Of a stretch of 64,000 nucleotides of DNA, positions 54,072-63,439 are shown one piece after another. The DNA comes from Reticulitermes speratus (taxonomy: Eukaryota > Arthropoda > Insecta > Blattodea > Rhinotermitidae), in NCBI GenBank assembly GCA_021186555.1, contig JAJKFL010000042.1, positions 7,089,281-7,153,280 on the forward strand. The letters run 5' to 3'. The notes under the pieces were generated by a model, which saw nothing but the letters and a program-made list of their open reading frames with translations, searched no databases and was not told the DNA's origin. Made by a program: the position numbers and the translations under genes. How positions within the stretch are numbered: position 1 is the first letter of the stretch; each line of letters opens with the position of its first letter.

Positions 54072-54116
54072 TTCTGTGCATTTAAACCGCCTGAGGAAGA
54101 CCACGTAATGGGTGAA
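54072..54116 (+). ncRNA. Decayed hammerhead (right arm of E6)
   Basis: CUGAGGA survives, but stem II (AGACC/GGGUG) mispairs and GAAACAUGUA has become GAAAAAUUUA. Inactive, and a useful contrast with its partner. Confidence 0.5.
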
Positions 54117-54379
54117 AAATTTAGCCGCTTATTTATAAATATAATAAAATTAGTTGTGTAGGTGGTAATTAGTAACTGTTTTGTAATTTATGAAACACAC
54201 GGGAAGTCCAAGATAAAAAAAAACGACGCTAGTTAAGATGGCCGCTTGCGGACTCCTTCAAGACTCTCTTTGTAGCTGACAGGTCTGAGGATTCTTACGG
54301 CAGTGATACCGTGTTGTTTGGTATATATATGCACAAGCGTTTTGGAGAGACGTGATACCTCTAGCTGTAGGGTAAAAGA

Positions 54380-54424
54380 ATACACTGAAGATGGAGGCAG
54401 CGGATCTCTCTGAAACTTTCGTAT
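54380..54424 (+). ncRNA. Hammerhead-like motif, subfamily II, stem III altered
   Basis: CUGAAGA (from 54385), stem II UGGAG/CUCUG with loop, GAAAC, then UUUCGU where ACGUC is expected. The CUGANGA and GAAA boxes are intact. The cleavage triplet is unclear. Confidence 0.5.
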
Positions 54425-55490
54425 CTGTCCAACAAATGCATGACGTCACGTCCCAGCATACAGTTACGTTCATGTTTTACTGCCTTCTTACTCCGCTTTC
54501 TGGTAGCCAAACCTTTTCTGAGTCAAACTTTTAATCAAACGAAACGTGAAATGTGAATGTGTAAAATTTCAGCATGAAGGGAAAAGCCACAGCACTAAAA
54601 AGATAAAAAGGCGAGCAGAAGGCACATGTAGCAGTTTATCGCAGATCTGGCTTGTAGGGCACGGAGTCTAACGCAGAGGTAATTTTTCCCAAGCCATAGA
54701 CCTGCGGCCGAGTATCTCTATTTATCTGCATACAGTGTGTTTATTATATTTTCAGGGTAGAAGATGGAGGCTGCAGATTTTCCCCATATCCTGATGACCT
54801 TGAATTTCAGGGTTCTGTAGGGACAGTAACTAAAATTCAACTCTTAATAAAGGTAGGGTCTTAAAGGTCATATACAAAATGTAAATTACAATAACAGAAA
54901 CAAAGTATATGGTGATTACATACCGAGGAATTTCTTTAGTTATATATATATACATATATATATATCCCCTATCATCAGGCGTTCTTTGCAAAGTATAAAA
55001 AAAGGCCTTATGTTCAGATCAGGTATGTCCGTCCGTCTCTCTGTGACCGACTTTCAGCGTGATTAAATTTGGTATAATTTTTGTACAATAACACTTGTCT
55101 AGCAAACGTGAGTTTCGTGAAACTCTTACAAGTGACAAACACATTTAAGGGTGTAAATGAATTTCTACCCGTACTTTCCATATTTCATGACAGATGTGGT
55201 TGAAATTTGGTATAAGATCTCCCCAGGCAACACTTCAAACTGGTTCAAATTTCCGCCGTGACACAGAAAATCCTGAGCGTGGTTCTTCGTTATTATTCTC
55301 CCTCCCTTCCTCAAATCAGGAAAGTGTTAGGATAGTGCCTTAAGGAGAGACCCCAAACGCCGTCTTTCAAGTACTTTCCAATTTAATATTTGACGCTATA
55401 TAGCCTGACTTTCTTACAGCGTCTTTAAATAAAATAAAATTATACACATCTACATACACAATTTTAAGCATAAGGAATACAGAATAACCT
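54425..55490. other. Unassigned sequence
   Basis: AT-rich, with TA-rich simple sequence at about 54940-54965. No recognised gene or element. Confidence 0.5.
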
Positions 55491-55561
55491 ACAAGCACTG
55501 TGTTAATGTTAACTGAATCAAATACACCAACAACGTACATAAAACTTTATTTTATTACACA

Positions 55562-55610
55562 GCACTGCGACATGTTTCGCCCTCAAACCATTCTCAAGGA
55601 GATTTCTACA
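55562..55610 (-). ncRNA. Variant hammerhead-like motif (left arm of E7)
   Basis: CUUGAGAA stands in place of CUGANGA, followed by UGGUUUGAGGGCG and GAAACAUGUCGCAG. The core letters are rearranged relative to the canonical box, so catalysis is uncertain. Confidence 0.4.
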
Positions 55611-55954
55611 CACACACACACACACACACACCACGCAGTCTTTGGTTGGTACATAAATTTATAGAATTTGTATTGACAATATCGTTCTAAGCTAAAATAA
55701 ATGAGGATAAAATCCAAAGAATATTGCAAAACTCAGATTAATTATTTTTTTTTACCAGTCTATCTCAAAATCTCTGACCAAAGAATAGGGGAAGAACAAA
55801 CTTGTAACGTATATAATTATTTGAATTATTTATTAATTTTACAGTGGAATATGTGGATTATCTCAAAGTGTTTTTATTGATATTGACATTCTGTAAGAAA
55901 ATACAAAGTTTGTGTACCAGTCACCTTAAGACGATTTCTTCTACATGGATTTCT

Positions 55955-55995
55955 TTCAGAGGAGCTTGAGAGCCGAAACATGTCGGTATAGTGTC
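55955..55995 (+). ncRNA. Variant hammerhead-like motif (right arm of E7)
   Basis: CAGAGGA, GCUUGAGAGCC and GAAACAUGUCGGU. The GAAA box and GUC triplet are intact, while U4 is A. Probably inactive. Confidence 0.4.
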
Positions 55996-56195
55996 TACTA
56001 TATTATGTTTTGTGCAGTTGTTGGTGTATTTAATTCAACCAACCTACTTACGATTCCCATGTCAGTGGCAAGATCACTTGTTTGAAAATTCTGTTCTTTC
56101 TTTTAATTATGTGTGTTCCGAGGAATTGTTGAAATATCACACTTCAGTTCAAAAAGTCAGGATTAATAAGCAGATAATTGGATAAACTATAAATA

Positions 56196-56475
56196 ACTAA
56201 TTGACTGACCGACTGACTGACTAAGTAAGTAAATAACTTCAGACCGCAGACTACTCGTTGAAAAGCTAACAGTTTCTTAGATAGTGAAGAAACTCTAGGC
56301 ATTTTATTCAAGCAGAATGTTCATTACCTTGTTCACAACATCCCGCCAATTGTTCCTATCCTGAGACACACCAATTCAGCCTCTCCCCACCACCATCCTC
56401 TTTCTTTAAGATCCATTTTTAAACTATCCTACAATATACACCTAGATTTTCCTAGCATTATCTTTCCTTAACTAC
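56196..56475 (-). pseudogene. LINE family 1 3' fragment, decayed
   Basis: AGCTAACAGTTTCTTAG, TTCATTACCTTGTTCACAAC, CAATTGTTCCTATCCTGAG and CTTTAAGATCCATTTTTAAA match other copies in order. The tail appears as GACTGACTGACTAAGTAAG. Confidence 0.7.
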
Positions 56476-57050
56476 TCTAAAATTTAAAACAAACATCTTA
56501 CAAAACATTTGAGTTTAATTCAAATAATTTGTATAAATAGAAAAACATGGTCAACAAAACCACATCGTCTTAAACCAGAAGACTACAAAGAAACGTCAGA
56601 CATAAGATACTTGTAAACAAATTAACACAGACCGCAATCACGGTTCATTTGCTGTTATCTGAGTTTCTTGACACAGATTCAAGATCCTTAAAGAAATCAA
56701 AAGGCTGCAAGCAGTGACCGAAGCATCGTTGTAGGAGCAAAGAGACAAAGAGTTCTGACAGTGAGTGAGTGAACTGTGGGTACAAAGCAGTGTGGGTGCA
56801 GATGGCAAGGAGGTGTTGTTACTGCTATGGTAACGCTACATGAATTCCCCATTAGAGTCGTTGCTATGATTAGCACTAAGCGTCTCACAGCCAAGATCAC
56901 ACGGTGCTATTCTGCACCAAATGAGTCACGGTTTGTGGCAAAGTGGAAACCCTAATGTTGGAGCGCGTGCAAGTGCTTTTGTTTGTGGCTTCTGCCTTCC
57001 GACGTAATTTTATGATGAGATTTGAGGTTCTCAGGAAGGTGAGTATTAAA
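56476..57050. other. Unassigned sequence
   Basis: The 67-codon minus frame 56697-56900 has no recognised domain. No repeat match. Confidence 0.5.
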
Positions 57051-57094
57051 ATTGCGGTCTTCTAGAACGTGAAACAGTCAGTTTGATACACGGG

Positions 57095-57137
57095 TATCAC
57101 GTTTCGGAGAAATAATTGCCTCCATCTTCAGGGCACA
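57095..57137 (-). ncRNA. Hammerhead-like motif, cleavage base lost (tandem copy 1)
   Basis: CUGAAGA, stem II UGGAG/CUCCG with loop, GAAACGU, then G instead of A, C or U at position 17. Core boxes are perfect, but cleavage is not expected because a G at 17 is not tolerated. Confidence 0.55.
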
Positions 57138-57277
57138 TGGTAAAGTCGCTTAAAGGTACACGTCACCATCAGCTTTGATAGGTTTCTCCAACTGACGAGT
57201 TGATTACAGGAAGATTTCTCCATCTTCCCAAATGAAAGACTAGTGACAAAGAACATGTAGTTTACGTCAGAGATGGG

Positions 57278-57323
57278 GTACCCACGTTTCGGAGTAATAT
57301 ATTTCCTCCATCTTCAGGGCGCA
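57278..57323 (-). ncRNA. Hammerhead-like motif, cleavage base lost (tandem copy 2)
   Basis: Same features as copy 1: CUGAAGA, UGGAG/CUCCG, GAAACGUGGGUACC. It may derive from the GAAAC-N4-GUA-GGG form by a small deletion. Confidence 0.55.
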
Positions 57324-57375
57324 TGAATAAGTACTTCGAAGTTACATGTCACGGTATCACATTGACGCTATCACG

Positions 57376-58785
57376 GATGAGTGTATTAAAATGACCTGCA
57401 TTTGTACGTTCAGAAGCTGAAGCTATATAACGTGCAATGGTTGGAAAATACCTGTACAGTGAATTGAAAAGAAAGTGGGAGGAATCGGTCGTGGCCTAAT
57501 TCGAGATTTGCCTGAAGGGAGTGAGGAAAACCACGGAACTCTGAGTCAGGACAGTTCGTGTCCTAGCCAGGATTCGAACCCAGCATCTCTCAAAAACAAG
57601 TCGGAAGCATTACCGATTACAATAAGTCTTTAAGACTCTAGATTTAGTGAAAAGTTTCGATGCTATTTTCAGGATAGAGCTTGAAGATGGATAAAGCACG
57701 TTCATCCAAAATGTTAGCGTTTATCTACCAAACCACACGGCGTCACATCACATAAGACCGTAATCTTAATTCAGTAGTGTTTGTAATCAGCTTCCATAGC
57801 CATGGCGGTCTGGATTATCTTTTAGTAATATCTTGGCATAAAACAGACGGGATTTTTGTTGTTGTTGTTGTTGTTTCTAGGTCACTGAAAACATCACAGA
57901 CTTCTGGTAGACTCAAATAAAACTGATAGTGTTCAAAAAATTTTTTTATAACTCAAACTCAAAACCTCAAACCTGTGAAAATCCTAGGCAATATTGTGCA
58001 ATACTTAAGTGTGGACCATTTCCTACTGTTAATGTAACACAACTCACCGCGCGAAGTAGGCTCGTTGGGTTGGTAGTTGACGTCTCAGGCAAAGTTGCAG
58101 TGATGTCTTTAGGTTAGGTTTCAACAGCACAGGGGGTCGGTGTTTCATTCACATTTGTCCTTGTAATGAATACAGCAAGATCCCTTTATTATAACCCCTT
58201 TCACACTTCACTTAAACAGATTCACAACACACAAACACAGCATAAAGCTATCAGATATTGCTTATGAATGAACACTTGTTACACACACGATTAACGACGT
58301 AGTTTCTCACGTATTACACATCACATAATTAGTAACGAGCTAAGGTATTAAATAAAAAGTAACAGTTCCTATTACAATGCACGAACAAAGAAAGATAAAC
58401 GGAGTTACAAAGATTCTTACTGCATTATCATGTTCGTTAGACAGAATCACCAACCAACTCGATACTCCATACCGCCTACACGCTTCCGTACCGGCTCTCG
58501 GTGTGTAGCAGTGTAGCCACACTCGTCTTGATATCACCAAATTATCGCTGTGAAGAGTGATCTAAAAAAATTACGATAATGGTAGAAGAAATGAAGTAAC
58601 TTTGAACCAAAGGGAATAGCACAGCATAAACAGATCAATTTAATAATTGAACACTGATAACTGAGAGTTTATGTGACAGACTCTAAAAATGGAAATATAA
58701 AAGTATTAAGGGAAAGGTAATTCTCAACAATATAGCAATTATTCACGTTTGTTCAGCTTATCTTAAAAGTTAGATTTACGAGTTA
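57376..58785. other. Mostly unassigned sequence
   Basis: At 57678-57715 UUGAAGAUGGAU with CAUCC and AAAAUGUUAG is a remote hammerhead-like trace, followed by CACACGGCGTCACATCAC, the end motif of subfamily II. A TTG microsatellite is at 57858-57875. No gene is recognised. Confidence 0.45.
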
Positions 58786-58837
58786 GTTAGTCGTTTAATG
58801 TTATATATGCTACATTTATGAAAAAAGGAAACAGTAG

Positions 58838-58912
58838 CAGAATCAATGGCGAGTAGTCCTTCCTAAGAAGCTTGTATTCGCTCAGCTGTCGAGGAAATCC
58901 ATCTCTCTGCAA
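58838..58912 (-). pseudogene. LINE family 1 3' UTR fragment
   Basis: GAGTAGTCCTTCCTAAGAAGC and CGCTCAGCTGTCGAGGAAATCC match the UTR block GAGCAGAGTCCTTCTTGAGAAGC and GTCAGCTAGTCAAGAAATTCC. A TTAGTTAG trace is at 58785-58797. Confidence 0.5.
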
Positions 58913-58989
58913 TTCCTGAAAATCGAAACACATTGTACGCTGTATTCAGCCATATGAGTTCAATTCACAACTTGCAGCATGAGATCTGT

Positions 58990-59062
58990 GCTCTTTTGGG
59001 ATTTTATACAGCGTAGAATGGTAGTTTCTTACCGACGTTTCGGGGCAATCTCTTGGTCACTT
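58990..59062 (-). mobile_element. Single arm of the subfamily III hammerhead-like element
   Basis: GGGATTTTATACAGCG, TAGAATGGTAGTTTC and TTACCGACGTTTCGGGGCAA match the left arm at 24358-24433. The minus-strand motif reads UUGAAGA, AGUGACC, GAAACGUC, again with U in place of C3. Confidence 0.6.
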
Positions 59063-59343
59063 CTTCAAGAGTTAAGTAGTCCAAGAAAAAGTTTGCTTGA
59101 ACTTGTATCATATTTACTGAGGTGGTTTAATATTATTCTACCAAGTGGGCTCTTCCTTTCACGTCTGTCATTGACATTTTAATATTTTTTAAGCTTTTGA
59201 GAATATATCATAAGTTGTAAGACATTATGACTTCAAAATGGAGCCATTTCACCTTTCCAACTACTGCATTTATGACTATAATACTGAGATATCCGGTGAT
59301 AAATTTCAATTTCATAACAAGTGATTTCAAAACGATGGATATA

Positions 59344-59732
59344 CAGGGTTATTCAAAATGATTGTCGGGGTTTTAACAACTTGTCATACACAATACACTT
59401 GAGATAAGAGTATATGTATTTTTTTATTTAATAGAACAACACTCCAAGTTTTTGTGACGTACCTTGCAGGTGCTCTATATGCGCACCCTTTGTGATTCTA
59501 CAAACATCAACACGATAATCGAATTCGTTCCAAACTTTTTCTAGCATGTCAGCGGTGATGGTTTCAATGTCGGTTCTGATTCGTACCTTCAGTTCCGGGA
59601 TACTTGCGGGAAGAGGAGGAACATAAACCTTATCCTTGACGTAACCCCATACAAAGAAATCACATGGGGTTGCATCTGGAGAAAGAGGCGGCCAAGTTGT
59701 TAAAACCCCGACAATCATTTTGAATAATCCTG
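59344..59732 (-). mobile_element. Deleted Tc1/mariner-type element with 40-bp ends (M2b)
   Basis: Ends 59344-59383 and 59693-59732 match at 39 of 40 positions, starting CAGGGTTATTCAAAATG and CAGGATTATTCAAAATG. TA flanks both (59342-59343 and 59733-59734). The 389-bp copy keeps only the transposase C terminus. Near-identical ends imply a recent move. Confidence 0.88.
59428..59718 (-). pseudogene. Tc1/mariner-type transposase, C-terminal remnant
   Basis: The first residues come from the right terminal repeat. Then follow WPPLSPDATPCDFFVWGYVK, DKVYVPPLPASIPEL, MLEKVWNEFDYRVDVCRI and GAHIEHL, homologous to 39162-39452 but with different terminal repeats. The DFFVWGY block carries the last catalytic aspartate region. 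The N-terminal domain and first two acidic residues are gone. The apparent start codon lies within the terminal repeat, so this frame is a deletion product and not a gene. Confidence 0.85.
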
Positions 59733-59787
59733 TATTTGAGTACCAAAATTGCAGTCTTCTGGTAAAAGACGTCGTGCAAACAGATAA

Positions 59788-59831
59788 ATGCTGACGTTTC
59801 GGAAGACCTTGTTGCCTCCATCTTCAGGTTA
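59788..59831 (-). ncRNA. Hammerhead ribozyme, subfamily II, complete core
   Basis: CUGAAGA (C3 at 59827), stem II UGGAGG/CUUCCG with loop CAACAAGGU, GAAAC and GUC. Cleavage is predicted between 59793 and 59792. Stem III ACGU has no loop in a monomer, so only a dimer could form it. The bases next to the core do not pair, but UAAAU and AUUUA further out can form stem I across an internal loop. Confidence 0.65.
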
Positions 59832-60114
59832 TATTTAAAGTGTATTAACCGTCGAATCTGGTCATGCTACTCGTATTTTTCACCGCGCTATGCTCGATGG
59901 TCATGTAAGAGGATGATACATTATCATAAGAAGCAAGCGCCAAGGGGGCTCTGGTCTGCTGGAATAACAAGTTGCATGATAATTACTGTGAGCGTGAAAG
60001 AATCGGGAGCTGTGCCCTCAGGGGGAGGCTACCGAGAATAGCCTTGGTCTCACCCTCATATATGACGTGGGCCTGGAGATTTCGAGATGAGGTTAAGCAT
60101 CAGGGGTGGACAGT

Positions 60115-60283
60115 GAAGCCGCGTAGTGGCTCAGGCAGTTAGGCACTGGCCTTTTTACCGCGGAGGGCCGCCATCTATTCCAGGCCAGTCCATGTGAGTT
60201 ATGTGGTGGACGATGTGAGAGTGGGACACGTTTTTCTCAGAGTATTTCGGATTTACCCTGTCAATATCATTCCAGCAATAATC
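60115..60283 (+). mobile_element. SINE family A, partial copy (A5)
   Basis: CGTAGTGGCTCAGGCAG, CCGCGGAGGGCCGCC, CCAGTCCATGTGAGTTATG and CCTGTCAATATCATTCCAGC follow A1 with many changes. The B box is damaged. The 3' third is lost, and a subfamily II end motif (GGAATGTCACGCAAC) follows at 60341. Confidence 0.65.
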
Positions 60284-61189
60284 ACGGTTCATGTGAGTTT
60301 GCAGCCTCCCGCCGCAGTGCAGTTGAGGTCTTCGCCCTTCTGGAATGTCACGCAACATCACAGAAGAGCGAAGTTCTTGCAGTTAGAAAGTTTGCTAACG
60401 AATGAAGAGAAGAAAAATGGAAAATAAAAAATCTGATACTTATAATGGCATAACCTATATACCACTTCTAAAAATATTGTTTTTATGCCCGTACAAACAT
60501 ACCGCTTAAGTGGTTAGCACTTTACGTGACCGGGAAGTCCCTGCGTTTGAATGGAAACTGATTATCCTAGCTGACATTTGCACGGTTTTTTTTAGGAACT
60601 TCATAAGAATAGCGAGATACTACTTGTAATTATGCCACAAAATTTTTTCCTTCCAGATTTATTATTTCTTAATCATTCAATCACTAGATGGTGTATACTG
60701 TCAGTTACTAACAGCATCGTTAAACAGAAGAACAAATTCATAAATCATTGATTTATAAGAGTCTCTTTCGTTTCAGAAGTAACTAAGTTGTTGCTACAGC
60801 TGTCAACTTAATAAAGAATTTGTCTATTATTATACCTAATAAAATTTATTTAAATTTATTCAAGATTTTCCTTTAGCACCTTCCATCTGTGTGCGCCATT
60901 TTGGAAGACCTCCACCTCACACGTACAGTTAAGCTCAAATACGACTTGCTTTTTTTACCTATAAACTTTATATGATTTTATATACTGCTAAGAGTGTAAG
61001 ATTACATTATTCTAGCTTAATGCAGTTATTTTTGCTCTAATTTCTTTATGAGAATCTGCACAACGCTCCGCTCTGGTTTACATTGTTCAAAATGTTGTTT
61101 TCTTTTTCAAAATGTGTCATGCTTCAAGGTTATTTATCCATCTTAGGAAAGAGTAAGCTTAATGTGATATGGGATTCTTTCTTCTTTCT
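60284..61189. other. Unassigned sequence
   Basis: No recognised gene or repeat apart from the short motif at 60341-60370. Confidence 0.5.
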
Positions 61190-61246
61190 TTTGGGCCCGT
61201 CGGCATTCGCTCCGGATGCACCGCAGCCTTAGGCTTATTGTGCTCA
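61190..61246 (-). mobile_element. SINE family A, 3' scrap (A6)
   Basis: GGGCCCGTCGGCATTCGC, TCCGGATGCACCGCAGCC and TTAGGCTTATTGTGC match the 3' end of A2. About 55 bp remain. Confidence 0.6.
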
Positions 61247-61882
61247 TGGGATGTGATATGGGATGAATTCATTTACCTTAGGAAGAAATACATCTCTCAA
61301 AGACCTTAAGTTTCTGGAGGTCTTCAGTAACTAACACAAGTGAGGGGAAAAAATGTTTCAGAATCATTCATTGGTGAGCGCAGAATGTTATCAGAATTTC
61401 TTCGTGGATATATCCTTGGTGTTTGATTCCTGGACAGACAGGCAAACAGACACGATACAATAAAATAAGAACGTCTTTGTAAAACACGGTTTTGCAAAAA
61501 ATGCTCTTTTTTTCAACCAAACTTTTTATTTGTATTTTTACCCCCATTCGTGCTGCATTTTCCACCCATATGCATTGCGAGGTAAACAGTAAATAAATGT
61601 TAGAAACGAAAGATCACACAAAGGAAATCGTCCCGATTTCAAATTTTTTTCCGATATATGATCACAAATCCTGTTTCTGTGATCTTCCTGGGGCACAAAT
61701 ATTGACACATATTGTCACCACATATTAATGTAAATTGCCTGCATATACAAGTATCTCTGTTATAAATATATTTCTCGTAATTTTCTTCAAACACAATTAT
61801 GTATAAGACGTGTCATCAAGTATTAACGAAAAGAGACTCCCTGTAAGAAGTTGTCTGTTATTTTGATAGCTCTCCACATTTC
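61247..61882. other. Unassigned sequence
   Basis: No recognised gene or repeat. Confidence 0.5.
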
Positions 61883-61893
61883 CTTCAGTACAT

Positions 61894-62158
61894 TTTTTTT
61901 TCCTATTGCTCGACAGCCCTATATGGGCCTGGGACTCCTCGTTTCGTCGAGGTTTCATGATCACACACATTTGAGACACAACACAGTCGGTAGGACTCCT
62001 CTGGACGAGGGATCAGCTCGTCGCAGAGACCTCTACCTGACAACACACAACACTCACAAGAGACAGACATCCATGCCCCCGGTGGGATTCGAACCCACGA
62101 TCCTAGTAAGCGAGCGGCCGAAGACCCACGCCTTAGACCGCGCGGCCACTGGGATCGT
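61894..62158 (-). mobile_element. SINE family B, full copy (B5)
   Basis: 11-bp duplication CTTCAGTACAT (61883-61893 and 62159-62169). Minus strand: GATCCCAGTGGCCGCGCGG, B box GGTTCGAATCCC, TGTGTTGTCAGGTAGAGG, GGAGTCCTACCGACTG and an A-run. The frame 61851-62192 is the antisense of this SINE plus flank and is not a gene. Confidence 0.92.
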
Positions 62159-62169
62159 CTTCAGTACAT

Positions 62170-63113
62170 ATTACCAATACATATTATCATAAAACGTCCG
62201 TGGAAGCCTCTTTGTTGCCCCCGATTTTCTCATATTTTCTTCCAGCATAATGAGAAATATAAAATACAATAATAGGTAATTAACAGAGCCTCCCTAATAT
62301 GATTATTTTGCAGGTGACGTATTGCTCATTTGAAGACGCACAGTATGTATAGGCGGTAGCAAGCATTCCGACAGGTATCACACCGGTGCGCCTGTGCATT
62401 AGGCAGACGTCATGACATATTCCACCTACATTTCCAGCCTCTCACACAGGTGAACTTTCCATATAAGGGCCGTGCTGGCAAATTGCATACAGAGACATCT
62501 CTACAAACGTATTGTCCAAACATAAGCACTGGTTTCATTTAACAACAACATGCTTTTAAGGGAAATATATTGTGTCAGAAAATTTTTGACTGCTTTCTTT
62601 TCCCTGATGAAAGCCTATTAAAATCGCATTATATAAAATGCTACAAGCGAAACACTTGCCTTTGCTGGGCAGTAATGTTGCTCATAGTTAAAACCAAGCC
62701 GATTGTACAGACAATCTAAAAAATTTTGTCTGCAATTCCCTTTGTGATATCAGAGCGGACACAGTCGTTGTCTCTGTGGACGTAATCAGAAAGAGTGCAG
62801 ATCTTTGGACTGCCTGCGATTTTCTCATTTCTTGTGACGTTTGGGTAATGTAAGTTGATCTACAGCTTTCACATAGAAATGTGTATGAAGTGAGAGTAGG
62901 CTCTTTCCTTTACCAGTCCATCTTATACTCTCCACACAAAGTCTAACCAGAAGGTACAAGCTTTCACGACATTATGGCTCATTACTTTGGCAAATTTAGG
63001 AAACTTAATAGATAGTTTTAAATGTTCTTCTGCGAGGACTTCAAATTCTTCAATGTATATTTTGAGGCTGATAGAAAATATAAATCACTGATTGCAAATT
63101 CAGCATTTATGTC
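62170..63113. other. Unassigned sequence
   Basis: No recognised gene or repeat. Confidence 0.5.
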
Positions 63114-63124
63114 TGTGCATAGAT

Positions 63125-63385
63125 TTTTTTTCCGATGGCTCGACAGTCCCTTGGGGGCCTAGGCCGCCTCATTTTCGAGGCTTCACGATCACACTTTGTA
63201 GACACACCACACTCGGTAGGACTCCTCTGGACGAGGGATCAGCCCGTCGTAGAGACCTCTACCTGAAAACACACAACACTCACAACAGACAGACATCCAT
63301 GCCCCCGGTGGGATTCGAACCCGCAATCCTAATAAACGAGCGGCCGTAGACCCACGCCTTAGACCGCACGGCCACTGGGATCGGC
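63125..63385 (-). mobile_element. SINE family B, full copy (B6)
   Basis: 11-bp duplication TGTGCATAGAT (63114-63124 and 63386-63396). Minus strand: GCCGATCCCAGTGGCCG, B box GGTTCGAATCCC's family equivalent GCGGGTTCGAATCCC, TGTGTTTTCAGGTAGAGG and AATGAGGCGGCCTAGGCCC. Near-intact. Confidence 0.92.
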
Positions 63386-63439
63386 TGTGCATAGATCTAC
63401 ATATACTTTAACTATTCAATGCCTCCTTCGAAGCAATGT

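Larger units (their letters stand above)
53868..54172. mobile_element. Palindromic hammerhead element E6
   Basis: The left arm (from about 53868, CAACACAATTAATTTTAG, ATATGCGGCTACATG) and right arm (to about 54172, CGCTTATTTATAAAT, AAAATTAGTTGTG) are inverted copies, with a central TTACAAATGCAAATATC region mirrored by GTTTGCATTTGTAATTT. The left arm has an intact hammerhead. The right arm copy is damaged. No clear target duplication. CACCGTAACG at 53820 only partly resembles the CACCGTGCAT tail motif. Confidence 0.68.
55493..56040. mobile_element. Palindromic hammerhead-type element E7
   Basis: The left end AATCAAATACACCAACAACG and right end (complement of GTTGTTGGTGTATTTAATTC) form inverted arms. 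TACACCAACAA also starts the arms of E1, which suggests relatedness. Each arm has GAAACAUGUC beside a variant core. AACCTAC at 55486-55492 and 56041-56047 may be the duplication. A CA microsatellite lies inside at 55610-55632. Confidence 0.55.
57000..57375 (-). mobile_element. Two hammerhead-type terminal repeats in direct tandem
   Basis: The blocks at 57095-57170 and 57278-57355 repeat in the same orientation about 184 bp apart. They share GTTTCGGAG, CCTCCATCTTCAGGGC, CATG and a following TACANGTCAC. Tandem terminal repeats are a known alternative arrangement in Penelope-like elements. Confidence 0.5.

Noticed and set aside
2787-63392. Small proteins overlapping SINE copies (for example 2787-2985, 27754-28119, 32873-33124, 63092-63392)
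   Set aside because: They are translations of SINE heads and bodies in either direction. The same peptides recur at each copy.
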